This document shows positions 6,737-11,745 of a DNA stretch of 11,745 nucleotides, one piece after another. The stretch is taken from the NCBI GenBank assembly GCA_030597505.1, contig JAUVRS010000055.1, forward strand, positions 1-11,745, given 5' to 3'. Source of the DNA: Desulfobacteraceae bacterium. GTDB lineage: Bacteria; Desulfobacterota; DSM-4660; Desulfatiglandales; Desulfatiglandaceae. Position 1 is the first letter of the stretch; the number at the start of each line of letters is the position of its first letter. The notes under the pieces are model-generated. The model ran no database searches, had not been told where the DNA came from, and worked only from the letters and a program-made list of their open reading frames with translations. The position numbers and the translations under genes are program-made.

Positions 6737-7048
6737 TTTCCCAATGCTTTATCAAACCCCCAAATAGGGGCCACGGCCCAAGTGCCGATTTAAAAAGCCG
6801 GTCCAAAAAACAGATTCAAAAAGCGGTGAAAAAAATGGCCAAACACGGTGGAACCCAAGACCATTGAGAATTTACCAAAAAGCCATAAAAGCATACCGTA
6901 TTATTGCTAAAAAGTCGAATGAAAACCCAGAAGGAAACAACAATCTCAACCGCAAACGAATATATCCATTATCCTCAATATGCCATTCTTACCATCCTCA
7001 TGGTCCTCTAGCTTGACCCCAACACATTTCGTCAGATTGCCATCGGGC
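6737..7048. other. 312-nt AT-rich intergenic region between two glycosyltransferase genes
   Basis: I found no recognisable gene here. Two very short open frames occur. One on the minus strand (6790-6894, 34 residues) is hydrophobic and Phe/Leu-rich (starts MLLWLFGKFS). One on the plus strand (6919-7011, 30 residues) starts MKTQKETTIS. Neither has a ribosome binding site. A GC-rich block at 6757-6780 can form small hairpins (CCCC-aaata-GGGG and GGGC-cacg-GCCC) but is not followed by a T-run in the minus direction. Two imperfect copies of a 16-bp A-rich element lie at 6786-6801 and 6811-6826. A weak minus-strand promoter-like pair (TTCGAC, 18 nt, TATGCT) ends near 6890. The gap suggests the downstream glycosyltransferase has its own promoter. 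Confidence 0.5.
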
Positions 7049-8206
7049 TCAGGCTGGCAAAATATCCTGATACATAGCCAATATCTGTTGAGCCACTCGA
7101 TCAATCTTAAAAACTTTATCAAATCGTTCTTTTGCCCGACGGCCCATGTTTTCCCTCAATTCCTGCCTCTCCCCCATGACCTCCAGCGCTCTTGCAAGCT
7201 GTCCGGGGTCTCCCGGCCGAACCAAAAGACCGGTGTCCCCGGGTCTGACCACCCAACCCATACCCGACCCCAGAACATCGCTGACCACCGCAGGCTTTGT
7301 ATATCGCATCGCCTCAAGGAGGACCAGGCCAAACGCCTCGGTACGTTCTATGGAAGGCAGACAAAGACAGTCACAGGTGGCCAGAAGTGCTTGAAGTTCA
7401 GGTTCATCCAAAAAGCCCAGAAGCGAAACCCTTCGCCTCAGTCCCAGTTCTGTCATAAGCCTTTCAAGACGGGACCTCCGATCTCCTTCTCCCACAATAA
7501 ACACCCGGATATCAGACAGACGAACTGCGGCTCGAATCAAGACCTCGTGGCCTTTGTAGTAAGTCAGTCTCCCAATCGCAAGAACTCTCGGGCGGCCCTT
7601 ACCCCATTTCCTCTCGGCCCATTTGATCAGACCGTCGCCCGGCGGTCTCACTCGCCCGGGATCCAGCCCCAAGGGTATCACATGACACTTATCCGCAACC
7701 CGGGCAAGGGCACTGCTTGTGTGCAAATAGGCTTTAGACGTGGCCACGATGGCACGTGAGCGTCTCAACATATACGACTCAAAAGGTCTGTATATTACAT
7801 ATGCAACACCCATCCGGCGATCTATTTTCGAGGCCACCACGTCCGAATGCCAATGGATCATCCAGGGGATGGCTCGTGCTTCAGGGACAAATATACCCCA
7901 GAACGCCGAGAGATTGGGGAGGTGAAAATGAAGAATATGCGGGCGGAAGGATCTTATAGACTGCCTGAGAAGCCCCGGAAATGCGGGGCTCACAGGGGCA
8001 TACAGGACCTGGCCTTTAAGGGGTGCTCGAAAAATAGAAATGTCATTTTCTTTTTCAGGAAGAAAAGGCTTTTTTAGACGATGGTGATGGACCAGAGCGG
8101 AGACGGAAACATCCCTTTTTTGAAGGGCATAAAGAAGATCTTTTAAAAAATTTTCCATCCCTCCCTGATAGGGGGGATAATATTTCCCAATATGGAGGAC
8201 TCGCAT
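7049..8206 (-). CDS. Glycosyltransferase family 4 (GT-B fold)
   Basis: A 385-residue retaining glycosyltransferase, likely acting at the inner face of the membrane on an envelope glycan such as lipopolysaccharide or exopolysaccharide. The N-terminal acceptor domain opens with MRVLHIGKYYPPYQGGMEN, where the GG loop (residues 15-16) is typical of family 4. The C-terminal donor domain has RVLAIGRLTYYKGHEVLI, VFIVGEGD, the CLPSIERTEAFG segment and the EX7E motif at E290 and E298, followed by PAVVSDVLG and a VRPGDTGLLV loop. The sugar specificity is unknown. The ATG at 8206 has a weak AAGG close upstream. The lipoprotein gene ends 51 nt before it, so the two may share a transcript. Its coding sequence looks richer in G and C than the lipoprotein gene. 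Confidence 0.92.
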   Translation of the reverse strand: MRVLHIGKYYPPYQGGMENFLKDLLYALQKRDVSVSALVHHHRLKKPFLPEKENDISIFRAPLKGQVLYAPVSPAFPGLLRQSIRSFRPHILHFHLPNLSAFWGIFVPEARAIPWMIHWHSDVVASKIDRRMGVAYVIYRPFESYMLRRSRAIVATSKAYLHTSSALARVADKCHVIPLGLDPGRVRPPGDGLIKWAERKWGKGRPRVLAIGRLTYYKGHEVLIRAAVRLSDIRVFIVGEGDRRSRLERLMTELGLRRRVSLLGFLDEPELQALLATCDCLCLPSIERTEAFGLVLLEAMRYTKPAVVSDVLGSGMGWVVRPGDTGLLVRPGDPGQLARALEVMGERQELRENMGRRAKERFDKVFKIDRVAQQILAMYQDILPA

Positions 8207-8257
8207 ACCTTAACCTGCAACCGTTTATTGCCCAAACAGTGCTTCAATATGACATTT

Positions 8258-8893
8258 TTAGGGGTTCTTGGCTGTCACGACGACCAGGTCAAAAATGGAA
8301 GACCACGTCAAAGGTTTCAGGACCGTATTGGCACCAAGACTGGAGACGAGGCGCCTCCCTTCATTTTCAAATTTTGGTGAAAAGTATACCGAAGTTTTTT
8401 TGAAATTTGATCTGGGCGCATAAGCGATCCGCTCTATTTTATAACCCATGCCCGTAAGCCTTTTTGCCATTTGTTTAGCTGACCTCAAATTTCCGTCCCC
8501 ACTAAGGACTTTGATCTTTACTTCCAATAAATTTTTTTCAAATTTTTGGAACTTTTCTTTTAGCGGTTTGTTGTTATTGGTAATTTTTTGATTTTGTTCT
8601 TTTGATTTCCTCAACTCTTTATTAAGGGACTCCCACCTACCTTCCGCCTTTGCAATCTCTGTCCGGTTGTTTTCCCGGATCTCCTTATTTGCCTTCTTTA
8701 GTATGTCTATCTCTTTCTTCAGGTCTCTATTTTCGATCTTCAGCCTGGTCACTTCATTGGTAACTTCCTCCTTGCTTGCCCCTGTTTCTTTCGACTCTTC
8801 TTTTGAGTCACCTTTAAAAAACTCAAGGGCGCCACAGCCTTGAAAAAAAGGGGCCACAAACACAAAAAGGATCAATAGACATACTCGAAACAT
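8258..8893 (-). CDS. Coiled-coil lipoprotein with LytR_C-like C-terminal domain
   Basis: I do not recognise a named gene. From the ATG at 8893 the protein has 211 residues. It starts with a lipoprotein signal peptide (hydrophobic LLILFVFVAPFF, then QGC with the lipidated Cys at residue 20). A charged coiled coil follows (about 42-122, with LKIENRDLKKEIDILKK). A globular C-terminal domain covers about 125-208. That domain (KIKVLSGDGN, AKRLTGMGYKIERI, TSVYFSP, EGRRLVSSLGA, FDLVVVTA) resembles LytR_C, often found after LytR-CpsA-Psr enzymes or on its own in envelope proteins; the match is by eye. The protein is expected in the periplasm, attached to a membrane. The ATG at 8893 is chosen because GGAGG lies 5 nt upstream; an ATG at 8905 overlaps that site. 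The sigma-54-type regulator gene lies just upstream. Confidence 0.82.
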   Translation of the reverse strand: MFRVCLLILFVFVAPFFQGCGALEFFKGDSKEESKETGASKEEVTNEVTRLKIENRDLKKEIDILKKANKEIRENNRTEIAKAEGRWESLNKELRKSKEQNQKITNNNKPLKEKFQKFEKNLLEVKIKVLSGDGNLRSAKQMAKRLTGMGYKIERIAYAPRSNFKKTSVYFSPKFENEGRRLVSSLGANTVLKPLTWSSIFDLVVVTAKNP

Positions 8894-8991
8894 CTTCACC
8901 TCCATTTTAAAACCGCCGCCGTGTCTCATTTGTCGCAATATTTCAATAGGTTTTGGAAAAATAACGTAATTCCTCAATAAGTCTGGGAGAA

Positions 8992-9020
8992 ATAGTAGGA
9001 TATCTGGAGCCAGTCTGCAA
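8992..9020 (-). promoter_or_regulatory. Possible promoter of the lipoprotein gene
   Basis: In the 169-nt gap before the lipoprotein gene the minus strand has TTGCAG (9020-9015), a 17-nt spacer and TACTAT (8997-8992). Spacing is ideal but the boxes match consensus only 3 and 4 out of 6. Three CCAGA boxes at 20-21 bp intervals overlie it. No sigma-54 site with the required GG-N10-GC spacing was found here. Confidence 0.3.
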
Positions 9021-9062
9021 TCTCTGGACGTTGGAAGGAAGGAAAAGGCTTTGGTTTATTCT

Positions 9063-10463
9063 TCAAAGGGTCTGTTTTTTTGAATATAATCCCAGTTTAT
9101 CCAGTCTGTATCTCATCGATCTCATGCTGATATTCAGGAGCGCCGCAGCCTTTTGCTTTGACCCATTGGCCATTTCCAAGGCCTCAACGATGCGGCTCTT
9201 CTCTATCTCAGCCATGACCGCATCGAGATCAATGCCGTCCGGCCCAAGATCGGTCTTTCGCCTTCCTTCCTCAATTCTCTTTCCTCTAAAATTAGAAAGG
9301 GTGAGACTTTCGGGCAGGACTATATTGGATGTCTCAAGCGCCACACTACGTTCAATTATGTTTTCAAGCTCTCTCACATTCCCAGGGAAGTAATATCGTC
9401 CTAGAAGATCCATTGCAAAGGCAGAGACTTTTTTGATGTCTTTTCCCAGTTCCTGTGAATACTTTTCAAGAAAATGCTGGGTCAGCAGAGGCAAATCCCC
9501 CTCCCTTTCCCTTAAAGGCGGCACGGGGATATGTATAACATTGATTCTGAAATAAAGATCTTCCCTGAAGTTTTTCTCAATTACTTCTTTTTCCAAATCT
9601 TTGTTGGTCGCTGATATCAATCGTACATCAACCGTCTTCTCTTCGGTGTCGCCTACGGCAGTAAAGGTCCTCTCCTGAATTACCCTTAGGAGTTTGACTT
9701 GCATGGTGGGCGACAGTTCCCCGACCTCATCAAGAAAAACCGTTCCACCATCTGCCACTCCAAACAGGCCCTCCTTATCGGTGGTCGCCCCCGTAAACGC
9801 CCCTTTCTTGTAGCCAAACAGTTCGCTTTCAATAAGGTTTTCGGGAATCCCTGCGCAATTTATGACCACGAATGGCCTGTCTTTTCTATCACTCCACTTG
9901 TGAATGGCCCATGCCACCAGTTCTTTTCCAGTCCCGCTCTCACCCGTAATAAGGATATTGCTCTTGACCTGTGAAACCCGCCTTATAAGATCGTATACTT
10001 TTTTCATCTGAGGGCCATCTCCGATCAAACAGTCAAAGTGGTAACGATCCTTTGTGGGCTCCCCCCCCTCCTTTTCTGGAGATATCCGTCTCGATCTCAG
10101 GGCATCTTTGACTACCCCCTTCAAATCTTTCACCTTAAAAGGCTTTGGTATATAATCGTAAGCCCCCTCTTTCATGGCGTCCACGGCAGTTTGGGCAGTC
10201 GCAAAGGCCGAAATAAGTACCACGACGGTATTCGGGGCTTCCGTCTTGGCCTTTTTCAAAACCCCGATCCCGTCAATATCTTTCATGCGGATATCGGTAA
10301 TGATCAGATCAAATATTTCCTTTTCTAGGATTCCAAAGGCCTCTTCCCCACTTTCTGCAAGAGTCACCTTGTAACCTTCTTTGGTCAACATGATCTCCAA
10401 AAACTCTCGCATACTTTTTTTATCATCGACGACAAGGATGCTATGACTCTCTTTTCCAGACAA
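9063..10463 (-). CDS. Sigma-54-dependent response regulator (NtrC/PilR type)
   Basis: A two-component regulator that, when phosphorylated, activates transcription by sigma-54 RNA polymerase. From the TTG at 10463 it has 466 residues. The receiver domain (about 8-122) has the acidic pair at 13-14, phospho-acceptor D57, S85 and K107. The AAA+ domain has Walker A GESGTGKE (174-181), the sigma-54-contacting GAFTGA (221-226) and Walker B FLDE with D245-E246. The C-terminal Fis-type helix-turn-helix (about 430-460, ISMRSMRYRLDKLGL) looks most like PilR. All key residues are present, so it should be functional. TTG 10463 is preferred because GGAGG lies 5 nt upstream; TTG 10475 would add four residues. 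The start overlaps the end of pyrC by 23 nt. No histidine kinase gene is adjacent, so the signal and targets are unknown. Confidence 0.93.
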   Translation of the reverse strand: MSGKESHSILVVDDKKSMREFLEIMLTKEGYKVTLAESGEEAFGILEKEIFDLIITDIRMKDIDGIGVLKKAKTEAPNTVVVLISAFATAQTAVDAMKEGAYDYIPKPFKVKDLKGVVKDALRSRRISPEKEGGEPTKDRYHFDCLIGDGPQMKKVYDLIRRVSQVKSNILITGESGTGKELVAWAIHKWSDRKDRPFVVINCAGIPENLIESELFGYKKGAFTGATTDKEGLFGVADGGTVFLDEVGELSPTMQVKLLRVIQERTFTAVGDTEEKTVDVRLISATNKDLEKEVIEKNFREDLYFRINVIHIPVPPLREREGDLPLLTQHFLEKYSQELGKDIKKVSAFAMDLLGRYYFPGNVRELENIIERSVALETSNIVLPESLTLSNFRGKRIEEGRRKTDLGPDGIDLDAVMAEIEKSRIVEALEMANGSKQKAAALLNISMRSMRYRLDKLGLYSKKQTL

Positions 10464-11730
10464 CCTTCCCTCCAATCATGGTCAGTTCGTTTCGCCCTTT
10501 CAGGGTTTTCCCAACAAATGGAGAATTTTTGCTCTTTGAAAGAATGGCCTTTTCTTGAAGGACATATTCATATTCTGGATCTATCAAAGCCAAATCGGCC
10601 CTGGCCCCCTCCTTCAGATGGCCCGCCTCGATCCCAAGTATGGAGGCCGGATTAGATGACATTTTTCTGATGGCCTCCGTCAACCTCAGCACTCCTTCTC
10701 TGACCAATTCCATGGTTAAGGGCAGCGCAGTTTCCAAACCGATCATCCCAAAGGCGGCTTTATCAAACTCCAATTCCTTTTCCAAAACATTGTGGGGTGC
10801 ATGGTCGGTTGCGATCACGTCTATAACTCCGTCTGAGAGGCCCTCCTTGATCGCCTGAACATCCTCCAGGGTTCTCAGCGGAGGATTTACCTTGACATGA
10901 GTATTATACCCTATGACCGCGTGATGATCCAGAGTGAAATAGTGGGGTGCCGTCTCTGCCGAAACCGGAACCCCCTCCTCCTTCGCCTTTCTGATCAGGT
11001 CGACCGTTCCAGCTGTGCTCACATGTGCTATGTGGACGGGGCAATTTGTCAATTTCGCCAGACATATATCTCGGAAAACCATCACCTCCTCGCTGGCCGA
11101 AGGAATTCCCGAGAGGCCAATCCGGGTTGATACACTCCCTTCATGCATAACTCCACCCCTTGACAGATTGAGATCCTCGCAATGAGAGATAAGCGTTAAT
11201 CCGTGATATTGGGCATACTCAAGCGCTCTTCTCATTAGTTCACTATTTGTTACGGGAAACCCGTCATCAGACAGGGCCGCTGCGCCTGCCTTTTTGAGAT
11301 CACCAAATTCGGTCAATACCTTCCCCTCTTGTCTCATTGTAATGGCCGCGACAGGGAGAATTCGACAAAAGTCGGCTTCTTGGGCTTGCCTCAAGATAAA
11401 CTCCGTAACCGCGCGGTTGTCATTGGGGGGATCGGTGTTGGGCATACAGGCCAAGGTTGTAAAACCGCCGGCCACACCCGCCTTTGCTCCTGTGGCAATA
11501 GTCTCTTTGTATTCGTGCCCCGGCTCCCTTAGATGAACATGCATATCTATCAGACCAGGGAGGATAACCTTGCCGGAGGCATCAATGACCTTCACATGAG
11601 AACCTTTCTCTTTTATAGTATCCGGTGGCAAAATTTTTACGATCCTACCCTTTTCAATGATCAAATCGGACTTTTTTACAACGCCTTCCTCAAGATCGAC
11701 CAAAGAACCAGACTTAATCCACGTGCTCAA
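10441..11730 (-). CDS. pyrC: Dihydroorotase (class I)
   Basis: This enzyme interconverts carbamoyl-aspartate and dihydroorotate, the third step of de novo pyrimidine synthesis. The 429 residues are the normal length for the class I form. Metal and substrate sites are all visible: HVH in IDMHVHLREPG (H64, H66), the SDDG aspartates (155-156), ISH (H183), IAH (H236) and ATDHAPH (D309). The CMPNTDPP segment (95-102) is also typical. A C-terminal strand region, RADLALID, matches the amidohydrolase beta-sandwich. The TTG at 11730 is the start because an in-frame TAG lies two codons upstream and the protein then begins normally; GGAGG precedes it by 9 nt. The upstream neighbour, outside the window, could be pyrB, but too little is visible to say. 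The end overlaps the regulator gene. Confidence 0.96.
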   Translation of the reverse strand: MSTWIKSGSLVDLEEGVVKKSDLIIEKGRIVKILPPDTIKEKGSHVKVIDASGKVILPGLIDMHVHLREPGHEYKETIATGAKAGVAGGFTTLACMPNTDPPNDNRAVTEFILRQAQEADFCRILPVAAITMRQEGKVLTEFGDLKKAGAAALSDDGFPVTNSELMRRALEYAQYHGLTLISHCEDLNLSRGGVMHEGSVSTRIGLSGIPSASEEVMVFRDICLAKLTNCPVHIAHVSTAGTVDLIRKAKEEGVPVSAETAPHYFTLDHHAVIGYNTHVKVNPPLRTLEDVQAIKEGLSDGVIDVIATDHAPHNVLEKELEFDKAAFGMIGLETALPLTMELVREGVLRLTEAIRKMSSNPASILGIEAGHLKEGARADLALIDPEYEYVLQEKAILSKSKNSPFVGKTLKGRNELTMIGGKVVWKRES

Positions 11731-11745
11731 CTCCTAGATCCTCCA

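Noticed and set aside
6757..6780. Rho-independent terminator for the family 4 glycosyltransferase
   Set aside because: The GC-rich hairpins are only 4 bp, lie about 270 nt past the stop codon and lack a following T-run.
8216..8236. Sigma-54-like promoter before the family 4 glycosyltransferase (TTTGGGC ... TTGCA on the minus strand)
   Set aside because: The GG and GC elements are 12-13 nt apart instead of the required 10, and the site lies too close to the start codon.
1..11745. CRISPR array, transposon, prophage or toxin-antitoxin module
   Set aside because: No regularly spaced repeats, transposase, integrase, terminal inverted repeats or small paired genes of that type are visible; the window is nearly filled by core and envelope genes.

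Overview
The window looks like the chromosome of an anaerobic, probably sulfate-reducing or syntrophic, Desulfobacterota (former Deltaproteobacteria). This is inferred from an RnfB-like ferredoxin tail, a long HflX, the order rpsF-rpsR-DUF2232-rplI-dnaB, and a sigma-54-type regulator. No similarity search was possible. Every gene except the truncated one at the left edge lies on the minus strand, so transcription mostly runs from right to left.

Left edge to about 5.6 kb: a plus-strand iron-sulfur protein (probably RnfB, only its C-terminus) converges on a compact minus-strand translation/replication operon. In transcription order this operon is rpsF (S6), rpsR (S18), a DUF2232 membrane protein, rplI (L9), dnaB (replicative helicase) and hflX (ribosome-associated GTPase). 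A strong sigma-70-type promoter and a structured leader of about 120 nt precede rpsF. The leader is a candidate S6:S18 autoregulatory element.

About 5.6 to 8.2 kb: cell-envelope or glycan genes. These are a DUF2304 membrane protein paired with a dolichol-phosphate-mannose-synthase-like family 2 glycosyltransferase, a 312-nt AT-rich gap, and a family 4 glycosyltransferase.

About 8.2 kb to the right edge: a coiled-coil lipoprotein with a LytR_C-like domain, an NtrC/PilR-type sigma-54 activator with no sensor kinase beside it, and pyrC (dihydroorotase). The regulator overlaps pyrC, so the two are probably co-transcribed.

Most of the window is ordinary core genome, and I see no mobile element, CRISPR array, RNA gene or clearly new defence or biosynthetic system. 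The points worth a second look are the hflX 5' end, where conserved coding sequence runs about 36 codons upstream of the first usual start codon; the rpsF leader, which resembles part of 16S rRNA; three phased CCAGA boxes before the lipoprotein gene; and the orphan regulator coupled to pyrC.
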